Below are positions 1 through 10,542 of a stretch of 64,000 bases of DNA, piece by piece. Source of the DNA: Streptomyces fumigatiscleroticus (lineage in GTDB: Bacteria > Actinomycetota > Actinomycetes > Streptomycetales > Streptomycetaceae); the NCBI RefSeq assembly GCF_014647975.1, contig NZ_BMQF01000005.1, positions 248,001 to 312,000 of the forward strand, written 5' to 3'. A program made the position numbers and the translations under genes. Position 1 is the first letter of the stretch; each line of letters opens with the position of its first letter. A model generated the notes under the pieces. The model made no database searches. It saw only the letters and a program-made list of their open reading frames with translations, and was not told where the DNA came from.

Positions 1-863
1 GAACCGGGCTGCACGGGGCGCCCTGGATCGCCGTGGCCGTGGCCGACCGGCCCGCCGGACGGGGCCACGCGCGCGTGCGGCTCGGCGCGGTCGTCGACGA
101 GGGGACCGCGCGGCTCGCGGCACAGGCCCTGCTGACGGAGGCGGACGAGGTCCGCTGGACCGACGGGGACGTCGTCGCCCGGCGGATCGAGCGTCTCGGG
201 GCGGTCGGGCTGGCGGTACGGCCCCTGACGGACGCCGCTCCCGCGCGGGTGCGCGAGGCGCTGCTCGCAGGGCTGCGGCAGGAGGGGCTGGGGCTGCTGC
301 GCTGGACGGCGCAGGCACGGGTGCTGCGGCAGCGGCTGGCGTTCCTGCGGCTGCACCTCGGCGACCCATGGCCCGACGTCTCGGACGACGCACTGCACGC
401 GCGCGTGGACGAGTGGCTGGAACCCGAGCTCGGCCGGGCCCGGCGGCGGGCCGATCTCGCGCGGATCGACGCCGGGCAGGCGCTCGCGCGGCTGCTGCCC
501 TGGGCCACCGGGGACGCCGCCCGGCTCGACGAGCTCGCCCCGGAACGGATCACCGTACCGAGCGGGTCCGGAATCCGGATCGACTACGGCGACCCGGAGC
601 GGCCCGTCCTCGCGGTGAAGCTCCAGGAGATGTTCGGGCTCCGGACCACGCCCGAGGTCGCCGGGGTGCCGCTGCTCGTACACCTCCTCTCCCCCGCCGG
701 GCGTCCCGCCGCGGTCACCACCGACCTGGCCTCCTTCTGGCGGGACGGCTACAGGGCCGTACGGGCGGAGCTGCGCGGCCGGTATCCGAAGCACCCGTGG
801 CCCGAGGACCCGGCCGGCGCGGAGCCGACCCGGCACACCAACGCCCGGCTCGGGCGCGGATGA
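1..863 (+). CDS. hrpB: ATP-dependent helicase HrpB, C-terminal part (5' end outside window)
   Basis: The reading frame is open from base 3 to a TGA at 861-863, giving the last 286 residues of a protein that begins before the window. The final 100 residues carry the hallmark of the HrpB C-terminal domain: a PSGSGIRIDYG segment, then LAVKLQEMFGL, a PLLVHLLSPAGRPAA stretch, FWRDGYRAVRAELRGRYPKHPWPEDP, and a tail ending in THTNAR-like residues. HrpB is a DEAH-box nucleic-acid helicase of poorly defined cellular role; the motor domains are upstream of the window and cannot be seen. The gene converges on the transglycosylase gene, and a perfect 16-bp hairpin separates the two. Confidence 0.9.
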   Translation, partial: TGLHGAPWIAVAVADRPAGRGHARVRLGAVVDEGTARLAAQALLTEADEVRWTDGDVVARRIERLGAVGLAVRPLTDAAPARVREALLAGLRQEGLGLLRWTAQARVLRQRLAFLRLHLGDPWPDVSDDALHARVDEWLEPELGRARRRADLARIDAGQALARLLPWATGDAARLDELAPERITVPSGSGIRIDYGDPERPVLAVKLQEMFGLRTTPEVAGVPLLVHLLSPAGRPAAVTTDLASFWRDGYRAVRAELRGRYPKHPWPEDPAGAEPTRHTNARLGRG

Positions 864-866
864 CAG

Positions 867-902
867 AAGGGCGCCCCTCCGCGGCCGCGGAGGGGCGCCC
901 TT
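867..902. terminator. Bidirectional intrinsic-type terminator
   Basis: A perfect 16-bp inverted repeat (867-882 and 887-902) has a 4-base loop. It starts 4 bases after the helicase stop and ends 16 bases before the stop of the convergent transglycosylase gene. Both ends have short A or T runs (AA at the 5' arm, TT at the 3' arm), so it can serve either direction. Confidence 0.85.
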
Positions 903-918
903 GGTGCCGTGCGGGTGC

Positions 919-2694
919 CTATGCTCCGGTGCTCGCCGACGCGCTGGTGGACGGGTCGGCCGACTCGCCCGTGGACGTGGACGTGGACGGGGACGGGCTG
1001 GGCGAGGGCGACGCGGCCGCCGTCACGGTCAGCTCCACCGTGAGCGTGGCGCCGCCCGTCGTGGTGACGCGGAGCAGGAACGTGCCGGTGGTGTCGTCCG
1101 CGTACAGCTTCGGCAGCGTCAGCAGACCGTCCGCGTCCGTCTTCAGGCCCGTCAGGGTGCGTACGGTCTTGCCGTCGGCGTCCTTGAAGTAGGGGCCCTT
1201 GCTGTTCACCGTCGCGTCGTCCGCCGAGGTGACCAGCGTGGCGGTGGCGGCGACGCCGTCCGCGACGGCGCCCTCGTAGGTGGCCTTCACCTGGACCTGG
1301 TTCGCGAACTCGCCGCCCGCGGTGCAGGTCAGCGCGGTGTCGGCCGTGCGGGTGAGGGTGTCGGCGGCACGCTCGGCGACGGTGGCCCTGTAGTCCAGAC
1401 CGGGCGCCGTGCGGCCGACGACGGTGGCGCGGACGGTGAAGGTGCCCGTCTTCTCACCGGCCTTCAACGCGGGCGCGACGGCCACTCCGGAGCTGTTGGT
1501 GAGGACCGTGGCGACGCTCTCACCGCCGGTGAACGTGGTGTCGGTGTCACCGATGATGGTGAAGCGGACCCTGACCTTGGCGACGGCCTTGCCGCCCGAG
1601 GTCTCGGCACGGGTGCTGATCCGCTCGGTGAACGTGTCGCCCGCCGTCGCGGTGAGCTTGGCGGCGCCTGCGTTCTCCAGGTGGTCGACCGTGTCGGTCG
1701 GGGTCGGGGTCGAGGTGCCCGGCGTCGCGGGGGCGGTCGACGGCGGCGAGCTGGGCGAACCGGACGTGCCGCCGCCGGTCTGCGACGGCTCGGTGCTCGG
1801 CGGGGCCGTCGCCGACCCGGAGGGGGACGGCGAGGTGGTCGACCCGGTGCCGGTGCTGCCGCTGTCGTCGCTGCGGCCGGACGGCAGGGTGCCGGTGCCG
1901 TCGGGGACCTCGTGGGTGCCCTTGCGGTAGTACTCCAGCCAGGACAGGACCGTGTTCAGGTAGTCCTGGGAGTTGTTGTAGCTGAGGATCGCGCTGTTGA
2001 GGTCGGCCTGGTCGGACAGGTCCCAGCCGTTGCGGCACAGGTAGTGGCCGGCCGCGAGCGCGGCGTCGTAGATGTTGTTGGGGTCGGCCTTGCCGTCGCC
2101 GTTGCCGTCGCGGCCCGCCCACTCCCAGGTGGACGGAATGAACTGCATGGGCCCGACGGCCTGGTCGTAGCTGCTGTTGCCGTCGTAGGCGCCGTCGTCG
2201 GTGTCCTTGATGAGGGCGAAGCCGTTGCCGTCGAGCTGCGGGCCCAGGATCGGGCTGGTGGTGGTGCCGTCGGCGCTGACCCGGCCGCCGCGGGCCTGGC
2301 CCGACTCCACCTTGCCGATGGCGGCGAGGAGTTCCCAGGGCAGGTTGCAGCCCGGCTTGGCGGTGCGCAGTGCCGCCTCGGCCTTCTTGTAGGCGTCGAG
2401 GACGGTCGCGGGAATGCCCGCCTCGGCCTCGCCCTGGGAGACGGGCGTGCCCACGGTCGGCGTGGGGCTCGGGGTGTGGAGCGGCGGCAGGTCCGTGTAG
2501 TACGGGGAGTTGCCGGTCGCGCTGGAGTCCGAGCTCGCCTCGGGCGAGGGAGTGGCCTCGGCGGTGGTCTGCCGGCCGTGCTCGTCGGCCGTCACCCCCG
2601 GAGCCTGGGACGCGGACAGGGCCGCGACCGCGGCCGCGGCAACGGCGGTGGTCGCCGCCCCCTTGCGCAGCCTCCTGCCGAAATGCGCCGCCAT
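919..2694 (-). CDS. Secreted lytic transglycosylase with C-terminal Ig-like domains
   Basis: The 591-residue protein starts at an ATG with a GGGAGGGG ribosome site eight bases upstream. It has a basic N-terminus (FGRRLRKG) and an alanine-rich hydrophobic segment to about residue 32, a plausible Sec or Tat signal. Residues about 115-265 form an SLT-type transglycosylase domain: LPWELLAAIGKVESG contains the expected catalytic glutamate, followed by AVGPMQFIPSTW, a Ca-binding-like DGNGDGKADP and AGHYLCRNGWD. Such enzymes cleave peptidoglycan between MurNAc and GlcNAc. A Ser/Thr/Pro/Gly-rich linker (about 270-335) leads to roughly 230 residues with repeated Ig-like strands (for example TFTVRATVVG), which suggests cell-wall or polymer contact. 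A low-complexity PSPSPS/STSTS tail ends the protein. Domain assignment is from motif recognition. Confidence 0.88.
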   Translation of the reverse strand: MAAHFGRRLRKGAATTAVAAAAVAALSASQAPGVTADEHGRQTTAEATPSPEASSDSSATGNSPYYTDLPPLHTPSPTPTVGTPVSQGEAEAGIPATVLDAYKKAEAALRTAKPGCNLPWELLAAIGKVESGQARGGRVSADGTTTSPILGPQLDGNGFALIKDTDDGAYDGNSSYDQAVGPMQFIPSTWEWAGRDGNGDGKADPNNIYDAALAAGHYLCRNGWDLSDQADLNSAILSYNNSQDYLNTVLSWLEYYRKGTHEVPDGTGTLPSGRSDDSGSTGTGSTTSPSPSGSATAPPSTEPSQTGGGTSGSPSSPPSTAPATPGTSTPTPTDTVDHLENAGAAKLTATAGDTFTERISTRAETSGGKAVAKVRVRFTIIGDTDTTFTGGESVATVLTNSSGVAVAPALKAGEKTGTFTVRATVVGRTAPGLDYRATVAERAADTLTRTADTALTCTAGGEFANQVQVKATYEGAVADGVAATATLVTSADDATVNSKGPYFKDADGKTVRTLTGLKTDADGLLTLPKLYADDTTGTFLLRVTTTGGATLTVELTVTAAASPSPSPSPSTSTSTGESADPSTSASASTGA

Positions 2695-2927
2695 AGAGTG
2701 AACCCCTCCCGTGGACGCTCCGGCGTCCGTCTTCGACTGCTGTGTTCGCCCTGTTCTGACGATCGGCCCGCCGTGCTGGTTGCCCCGATCGAGCCTTCTG
2801 GCGCTCTGTTCGAGCGGTGCCGTCTTCCGTTGTATCCCGTTCGCGCGGCTCCGGGCTCGTGCATCCGTGCGCGCGTTCGACGTACGCCCCAGTAGGCGAC
2901 CCAGGTGACACTACGACAACTTCTTTT

Positions 2928-2947
2928 GCACGGACACCCGTCCGTGC
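2928..2947. promoter_or_regulatory. 8-bp-arm inverted repeat between divergent genes
   Basis: GCACGGAC-ACCC-GTCCGTGC is a perfect inverted repeat with 8-bp arms. It lies in the 375-bp non-coding interval (2695-3069) between the divergent transglycosylase and DUF4184 genes, about 230 bp from the first and 120 bp from the second. It could be an operator; I recognise no regulator for it and no clear promoter hexamers. I see nothing else in the interval apart from the two ribosome-binding sites. Confidence 0.35.
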
Positions 2948-3069
2948 CCGGTTTTCACCGATTGGCCATGTCCCGTTGGCCCCGGTCCGCTGCCAGGAAC
3001 ATCACGCATACTGGGCCGCGGTGATCACCGGGCCGCCCGGCCCGCCGACGACCGTCGTGAGGAGCCCCG

Positions 3070-3927
3070 TTGCCGTTCACCCTGAGCCACGCGGCGGCCG
3101 TGCTGCCCGTCGTGCGCACCGACGGAACCGGCCGGGGACGGCTCGTGCCGGCCGTACTCGTGGCGGGATCCTTCTCACCCGACATGACCTATTACGCGGC
3201 GAGTGTCGTGTCCGGGGCCATGGAGTTCGGTGAGGTCACACACTCCCTGCCGGGCGTGTTCACCCTCGACGTGCTCGTCGCCTGGGCGCTGGTGGGGCTC
3301 TGGCTGCTGGTGCGGGAGCCGCTGGTTGCGCTGTTGCCGCGGGCTTGGCAGGGGCGGACGGCCGCCCTGCTGCGGTGCGGGACGCCACGCGCGCGCGTGC
3401 GGCCGTCCCTGGTGGCCCGGTGGTACGTGTCCGCGGTCCTGGGCGCGCTGACTCACGTCGGGTGGGACGCGTTCACGCATCACGACCGGTGGGGCACGCG
3501 TCTCTTCCCCGTTCTGGCCCGGGAGGTGGCGGGCTCGCCGCTGTACTGGTACCTCCAGTACGGCGGTTCCGCCCTGGCCGCGGCCGTGATCGCCGGGTTT
3601 CTCGCGCTCGCGCTGCGCCGGACGCCCCCGGCCGGGCCGACAGGGGTCCCGGTGCTGTCGGTGCGGGACCGATGGGCGGCCTGCCTGCTGCTCGGCGGCT
3701 GCGCGACGGCCGCGGCGGTCCAGCGGGCCGTGCGGTGGTGGGCGTACTGGGGAACGCTCGCGAAGCCCTGGGAGCTGATCCCGACGGTGTGCTTCGGCGC
3801 GGGGGCGGGACTCGTCGCCGGGCTGCTGCTGTACGCCGTGGCGGTCAGGGCGTGGCGTCCGGTCCCGGTCTCCTCCGGTGATCCGGAAGGCGCCGGCACC
3901 CCGCCGCGCCGCCCGGTCGCCCGCTGA
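3070..3927 (+). CDS. DUF4184 family integral membrane protein
   Basis: A TTG start is chosen because GAGGAG lies six bases upstream and the protein then begins MPFTLSHAAAVLP, the typical DUF4184 opening. The 285-residue product has about five or six hydrophobic segments (around residues 60-85, 115-135, 155-180, 195-220, 235-265), so it is an inner-membrane protein. Conserved-looking polar positions include SHAA near the start, SPDMTYY around residue 38, HSLPG around residue 58, and HVGWDAFTHHDRWG around residue 130, reminiscent of metal-binding His/Asp sites in membrane hydrolase-like families. No function is established for the family. The last 83 bases overlap a convergent hypothetical gene. 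Confidence 0.8.
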   Translation: MPFTLSHAAAVLPVVRTDGTGRGRLVPAVLVAGSFSPDMTYYAASVVSGAMEFGEVTHSLPGVFTLDVLVAWALVGLWLLVREPLVALLPRAWQGRTAALLRCGTPRARVRPSLVARWYVSAVLGALTHVGWDAFTHHDRWGTRLFPVLAREVAGSPLYWYLQYGGSALAAAVIAGFLALALRRTPPAGPTGVPVLSVRDRWAACLLLGGCATAAAVQRAVRWWAYWGTLAKPWELIPTVCFGAGAGLVAGLLLYAVAVRAWRPVPVSSGDPEGAGTPPRRPVAR

Positions 3928-4261
3928 CGCCGTCGGCGGCCGCGACGAACACGGTGAAGGTGTGACCGGGGCCTGGTCGCGGGATCAGCGTGCGGGCCAG
4001 CGCCAGATAGCCGCGGGTCAGGTCGGCCCACAGCCGCCAGACCGGTGTCCGGCGGGGGCGTACGGCCGCCCGGTCGTGGTGCGCGAGCCGGCGGCGCAGA
4101 TCCGCTGTCGTGTGGCGCAGGGCCGCGGCGCGGGTGGCCGGGACCCGGGCGGTGCCCGCGCCGAGCGCGAAGGCCGGGACCGGCGGGAAGGAGACGCAGG
4201 CGGGTTTGCCGGCGCCCGTCCGCGCCGGTGCCGTCCGGTGATGGAGCGTGCGTATACCCAT
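3845..4261 (-). CDS. Small conserved hypothetical protein
   Basis: This 138-residue product starts at an ATG with GAGGA eight bases upstream (MGIRTLHHRTAP). It is rich in Arg, Ala and Pro. The central part (about residues 45-100) has a moderately amphipathic pattern, LRHTTADLRRRLAHHDRAA then VWRLWADLTRGYLALARTL, followed by GPGHTFTVFVAAAD. The same layout (MGIRTLH..., then RLWADL.RGYLALA, then a TFTVFVA ending) is familiar to me from small Streptomyces hypothetical proteins, but no function is known. It overlaps the 3' end of the convergent DUF4184 gene by 83 bp. The frame stays open further upstream only because it runs into GC-rich repeats, so those residues were not included. Confidence 0.6.
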   Translation of the reverse strand: MGIRTLHHRTAPARTGAGKPACVSFPPVPAFALGAGTARVPATRAAALRHTTADLRRRLAHHDRAAVRPRRTPVWRLWADLTRGYLALARTLIPRPGPGHTFTVFVAAADGVSGRPGGAAGCRRLPDHRRRPGPDATP

Positions 4262-4353
4262 GTCCGCATCCTCACGGGCGCCGGGGGTGGGGGGCTTCTC
4301 CGCGGGGGCCGGCTGAGTGACGGGGTGAGCCGGAATGCGTACCGGCGACGCCG

Positions 4354-4405
4354 CCCTTCGGCACGGACGACGGAGTCGAGGCCGAGGCGCTGGTGATCCA
4401 GGCCC
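4354..4405 (+). pseudogene. Inverted 50-bp fragment similar to polA codons around 477-491
   Basis: Read on the plus strand this stretch encodes FGTDDGVEAEALVIQA before diverging. The polA gene on the opposite strand encodes FGTDDGAEAEALMIQA at about residues 477-492 (window 6301-6351, minus strand). Over about 50 bases I count four mismatches. The copy is in inverted orientation about 2 kb from its source. The frame hits a TGA at 4420-4422 and no complete domain is present, so it is best read as a decayed duplicate. Its 3' part, from ATCCAGGCCCTCGCCTCG, is itself repeated once more at about 4420-4448. Confidence 0.6.
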
Positions 4406-4419
4406 TCGCCTCGCGGCCC

Positions 4420-4800
4420 TGATCATCCAGGCCCTCGCCTCGCGGCCCGGACGAGACCTTCGAGGGGCTGGTCCGACCAGGCCCGCACGGCTCCCCCGAC
4501 CTGGGCGGGGCCTTCGAGGGGCCGGCCCGGCCGAGGCCCACACGACTGCCGGCCTGGCCGAGGCCCACACGACTGCCGGCCCGGCCGAGGCCCACACGAC
4601 TGCCGGCCTGGGCGGGGCTTACGAAAGGTCGGCCCGGCCCAGACCCACACGGCTCCCCCGGCCTGGACGAGGCCTACGAAGAACCGGCCCGATCAGGCCC
4701 ATACGACTACCGGCCTGAACGAGGCCTACGAAGGACCGACCCGACCCAGGCCCACACCGGTCCCCCGGCCCGGGCGGGGCCTCGAGGGGGCGGCCGGCGG
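4420..4800. repeat. Imperfect tandem repeats, about 54-bp period with an internal 27-bp triplet
   Basis: Six or so diverged units of roughly 52-55 bp run through this non-coding interval. Each has a GGCCTGGRCGRGGCCTWCGA-like start, a CCGGCCCG middle and a CCCACACGRCT-like end. Within the block, three nearly identical 27-bp copies sit head to tail at 4524-4550, 4551-4577 and 4578-4604. Read in frame, the units would give repetitive peptides (AEAHTTAGL on plus, GPAVVWASA on minus), but no ribosome site or conserved start accompanies them, so I treat the block as non-coding. Confidence 0.7.
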
Positions 4801-4847
4801 AGGCCGACGTCGCGGACCTGCCGCGTGACAGGGAGCTGTCCGCCTGC

Positions 4848-4978
4848 ACCCTGCCGACCCGGCGGGCCCGTCGGACCGTTCGGCAGGACGCCTCGCTCCC
4901 GGCAGTGAAGCTGCCCGCCTCCGCCACTCCGACCCGGCAGGCCCGCGGGACCGTCCGGCCGACGCCTCGCCCCCGGCG
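4848..4978. repeat. Imperfect direct duplication, about 72-bp offset
   Basis: The segment around 4851-4900 (CCGACCCGGCGGGCCCGTCG, then GGACCGTTCGGC and GACGCCTCGCTCCCGG) is repeated around 4926-4978 with scattered substitutions. It continues the repeat-rich, gene-free stretch 4262-5020 downstream of polA. Nothing else is recognisable here apart from the polA fragment and a weak hairpin by the polA stop. Confidence 0.5.
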
Positions 4979-4983
4979 TCGGT

Positions 4984-5021
4984 ACACGGGCACGTTCCCG
5001 CCGGGTCCGGCCGGCCCGTGT
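4984..5021 (-). terminator. Possible polA terminator hairpin
   Basis: ACACGGGC (4984-4991) pairs perfectly with GCCCGTGT (5014-5021), which touches the polA stop codon. The 22-base loop is itself GC-rich and there is no T run, so this is a weak terminator candidate. Confidence 0.35.
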
Positions 5022-7747
5022 CAGTGTGCCGCCGACTCCCAGTCCCGGCCGACGCCCACCGACACGTCGAGCGGGGCCCGCAGCCGGACCGCGCCGGCCA
5101 TCTCGCGGCGGACGAGTTCCTCCACCGCCGTCCGCTCGCCCGGGGCGATCTCCAGCACGATCTCGTCGTGGACCTGGAGCAGCATGCGGGACGTGAGCCC
5201 GGCCTCGGTCAGGGCCCGGTCGACCTTCAGCATGGCCATCTTGACGATGTCCGCCGCCGTGCCCTGGATGGGCGCGTTCAGGGCCATCCGCTCGGCCGCC
5301 TCGCGACGCTGGCGGTTGTCGCTGTTGAGGTCGGGGAGATAGCGGCGCCGCCCGAACAGCGTCGCCGTGTAGCCCGTCGCCCGCGCCTCGTCCACCACCC
5401 GGCGCAGATAGTCCCGTACGCCGCCGAACCGCTCGAAGTACGCGTCCATCAGGGCACGGGCCTCGGCCGCCTCGATGTTGAGCTGCTGGGAGAGGCCGAA
5501 GGCCGACAGGCCGTACGCCAGGCCGTACGACATCGCCTTGATCTTGCGGCGCATCTCCGCGTCCACCGCGGAACGCTCGACCCCGAAGACCTGCGAGGCG
5601 GCCGTGGTGTGCAGGTCCTCGCCCGAGGTGAACGCCTCGATCAGGCCCTCGTCCTCGGACAGGTGGGCCATCACGCGCAGTTCGATCTGGCTGTAGTCCG
5701 CCGTCATCAGGGACTCGAAGCCCTCGCCGACCACGAAGCCGCGGCGGATCGCGCGGCCCTCGTCGGTGCGGACCGGGATGTTCTGGAGGTTGGGGTCGGT
5801 CGAGGAGAGCCGGCCCGTCGCGGCGACGGTCTGGTTGAAGGTGGTGTGGATCCGGCCGTCCGCCGCGATGGTCTTGATCAGGCCCTCGACCGTGACCCGC
5901 AGCTTCGCCTGCTCACGGTGGCGGAGCATGATCACCGGCAGCTCGTTGTCGGTCTGGGTCGCCAGCCAGGCCAGGGCATCGGCGTCGGTGGTGTAGCCGG
6001 TCTTGGTCTTCTTCGTCTTCGGCAGGCCCAGCTCGCCGAAGAGGACCTCCTGGAGCTGCTTGGGCGAGCCCAGGTTGAACTCGTGGCCGGCCGCCGCGTG
6101 CGCCTCCTTCACCGCCTGCTGGACGGCGCCGGCGAACATCTGCTCCATGGCCTCCAGGTGGGCCCGGTCGGCCGCGATGCCGTGCCGCTCCATCCGGGCC
6201 AGCAGGGCGGAGGTGGGCAGTTCCATGTCGCGCAGCAGGTCCGCGGCGCCGACCTGCTCCAGCCGGTCCTCGAAGGCCTTGCCCAGGTCGAGGACGGCGC
6301 GGGCCTGGATCATCAGCGCCTCGGCCTCGGCGCCGTCGTCGGTGCCGAAGGCCAGCTGGCCGTCGGCCGCGGCCGGGGGCGCCAGCTCCCGGTGCAGGTA
6401 CTCCAGCGACAGCGCGTCCAGGTCGAAGGAGCGGCGGCCCGGCTTGACCAGGTAGGCGGCGAGCGCGGTGTCCATGGTGACACCGGCGACGCTCCAACCG
6501 TGCTCGGCGAAGACGCGCATCGCGCGCTTGGCGTCGTGGAACACCTTGGGCCTGTCCTCGCCGGCCAGCCAGCCCGCGAACGCCGTCTCGTCGGCCTCGT
6601 CCAGCTGGGACGGGTCGAACCAGGCGGCCGGCCCGCCGGGCGCGGCGAGCGCCACCTCGGCGACCGAGCCCGTGCCGAGCGCCCAGGTGTCGACCGTGGC
6701 GACACCGAGGACCTGCGTGGCGTGCTCGGCGAGCCAGCCGGCCAGCTCGCCCGTGCCGAGCACCGTGCCGTCCAGCTCCACGCCGTCCGTCACGACGGGG
6801 GTCGTCTCGGCCTCCGCGGCCCCCGGGTCGACGGCGAGCAGCCGCTCGCGCAGCGAGGGGTTGCGGATCTCCAGGGTGTCCAGGACCATCGCGACGGCCT
6901 TGCGGTCGTACGCGGGCCGCTCCAGGTCCGCGACCGTCTTGGGCAGCTCCACCCCGCGCTCCAGCTCGGTGAGCCGGCGGTTGAGCTTGACCGCCTCCAG
7001 GTGGTCGCGGAGATTCTGGCCGGCCTTGCCCTTGACCTCGTCGGCCCGCTCGACCAGCTCCGCGAACGACCCGAACTGGTTGATCCACTTCGCGGCCGTC
7101 TTCTCGCCGACGCCGGGGATGCCCGGCAGGTTGTCGGACGGGTCGCCGCGCAGCGCCGCGAAGTCGGGGTACTGGGCGGGCGTCAGCCCGTACTTCTCGA
7201 CGACCTTCTCCGGGGTGAACCGGGTCAGCTCGGAGACGCCCTTCGTCGGATACAGCACCGTCGTCCGGTCGCTGACCAGCTGGAACGAGTCCCGGTCGCC
7301 GGTGACGATCAGCACGTCGAAGCCCTCGGCCTCGGCCTGTGTGGCGAGGGTGGCGATGATGTCGTCCGCCTCGTACCCCTCGACCGCGAAGCGGGAGACG
7401 TGCATCGCGTCGAGCAGCTCGCCGATCAGCTCGACCTGGCCCTTGAACTCGTCCGGGGTCTTGGAGCGGTTCGCCTTGTACTCCGTGAACTCCTGCGAGC
7501 GCCAGGTCTTGCGGGAGACGTCGAAGGCCACCGCGAAGTGCGTGGGCGCCTCGTCACGCAGCGTGTTGGCCAGCATCGACGCGAAGCCGTAGATCGCGTT
7601 CGTCGGCTGGCCCGTCGCGGTCGTGAAATTCTCCGCGGGCAGCGCGAAGAACGCGCGATAGGCCAGCGAGTGCCCGTCCATGAGCATCAGCCGCGGGCGG
7701 TCGCCGCCGGGGGTCGTGTCGGTCTTCTTCGATGCTGTCTCTGCCAC
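5021..7747 (-). CDS. polA: DNA polymerase I
   Basis: The 908-residue enzyme fills gaps and removes primers during replication and repair. I chose the GTG that gives MAETASKKT, with AGGA about eleven bases upstream; a GTG ten codons earlier is possible. Residues about 20-310 are the 5'-3' exonuclease (LMLMDGHSLAYRAFF, VEGYEADDIIATL, VTGDRDSFQLV, GDPSDNLPGIPGVGEKTA). Residues about 325-510 sit where proofreading would be, but the first exonuclease motif reads GVATVDTWAL rather than the catalytic D-x-E, so 3'-5' activity is probably absent, as in other actinobacterial Pol I. The polymerase domain has motif A (TADYSQIELRVMAHL), motif B (RRKIKAMSYGLAYGLS) and motif C (QVHDEIVLE). A short piece of the gene is duplicated inverted downstream, at 4354-4405. 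Confidence 0.97.
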   Translation of the reverse strand: MAETASKKTDTTPGGDRPRLMLMDGHSLAYRAFFALPAENFTTATGQPTNAIYGFASMLANTLRDEAPTHFAVAFDVSRKTWRSQEFTEYKANRSKTPDEFKGQVELIGELLDAMHVSRFAVEGYEADDIIATLATQAEAEGFDVLIVTGDRDSFQLVSDRTTVLYPTKGVSELTRFTPEKVVEKYGLTPAQYPDFAALRGDPSDNLPGIPGVGEKTAAKWINQFGSFAELVERADEVKGKAGQNLRDHLEAVKLNRRLTELERGVELPKTVADLERPAYDRKAVAMVLDTLEIRNPSLRERLLAVDPGAAEAETTPVVTDGVELDGTVLGTGELAGWLAEHATQVLGVATVDTWALGTGSVAEVALAAPGGPAAWFDPSQLDEADETAFAGWLAGEDRPKVFHDAKRAMRVFAEHGWSVAGVTMDTALAAYLVKPGRRSFDLDALSLEYLHRELAPPAAADGQLAFGTDDGAEAEALMIQARAVLDLGKAFEDRLEQVGAADLLRDMELPTSALLARMERHGIAADRAHLEAMEQMFAGAVQQAVKEAHAAAGHEFNLGSPKQLQEVLFGELGLPKTKKTKTGYTTDADALAWLATQTDNELPVIMLRHREQAKLRVTVEGLIKTIAADGRIHTTFNQTVAATGRLSSTDPNLQNIPVRTDEGRAIRRGFVVGEGFESLMTADYSQIELRVMAHLSEDEGLIEAFTSGEDLHTTAASQVFGVERSAVDAEMRRKIKAMSYGLAYGLSAFGLSQQLNIEAAEARALMDAYFERFGGVRDYLRRVVDEARATGYTATLFGRRRYLPDLNSDNRQRREAAERMALNAPIQGTAADIVKMAMLKVDRALTEAGLTSRMLLQVHDEIVLEIAPGERTAVEELVRREMAGAVRLRAPLDVSVGVGRDWESAAH

Positions 7748-7860
7748 GCACCCGATCCTGCCACGACCCACTGACACTCGGCCCCGCCCGCCACCGCGCC
7801 GCCCCCACGCGCCACGACGAGCACCCGCGCCACACCACCGCCGGACCGCCTCCCGAGCAC

Positions 7861-8059
7861 CCGGCCCGGACGGACCGCCTCACCGGACATCCGGCCCGGA
7901 CGGACCGCCTCACCGGACACCCGGCCCGGACGGACCGCCTCACCGGACACCCGGCCCGGACGGACCGCCTCACCGGACACCCGGCCCGGACGGACCGCCT
8001 CACCGGACACCCGGCCCGGACGGACCGCCTCACCGGACACCCGGCCCGGACGGGCCGCC
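7861..8059. repeat. 30-bp tandem array, six full copies plus a partial
   Basis: Units start at 7861, 7891, 7921, 7951, 7981 and 8011, with a seventh partial copy from 8041. Copies two to six are identical; copy one differs at its last base (T instead of C). The unit contains GGACGGACCGCCTCACCGG. There are no spacers, so it is not CRISPR. The array occupies the interval 7748-8205 between the divergent polA and oxidoreductase genes and lies between their likely promoters. It is open in several frames on both strands because it lacks stops. Confidence 0.95.
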
Positions 8060-8205
8060 CCCGCCCGCCGGCGGCCCGCAACCATTGCTGCCGGTATCCG
8101 CAAGCCCGAGGGCGATCGCTGTCGGTGCCGCGTGGGAGGATCGACGTCAGACGGAAAAGAATGGGAATGACACGCGGGACACTCGCAGTCGAAGGGGAGC
8201 GCGCG

Positions 8206-10485
<2,280 letters not shown>

Positions 10486-10542
10486 GCGTTTGCTCAGCCG
10501 CAGCCGTACGACGACTGGTCACGACGAACGGAGCCGGACCCC

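Noticed and set aside
2695-2900. ydaO-type c-di-AMP riboswitch before the transglycosylase gene
   Set aside because: Such riboswitches precede some Streptomyces cell-wall lytic genes, but I could not find the conserved ydaO core motifs here.
7861-8059. CRISPR array
   Set aside because: The 30-bp units are directly adjacent with no unique spacers, and no cas gene is near.
7732-8205. In-frame extension of the molybdopterin oxidoreductase through the 30-bp array
   Set aside because: The frame is open only because the array lacks stops. A good ribosome site and a family-like N-terminus are at 8206, so the extension is not coding.
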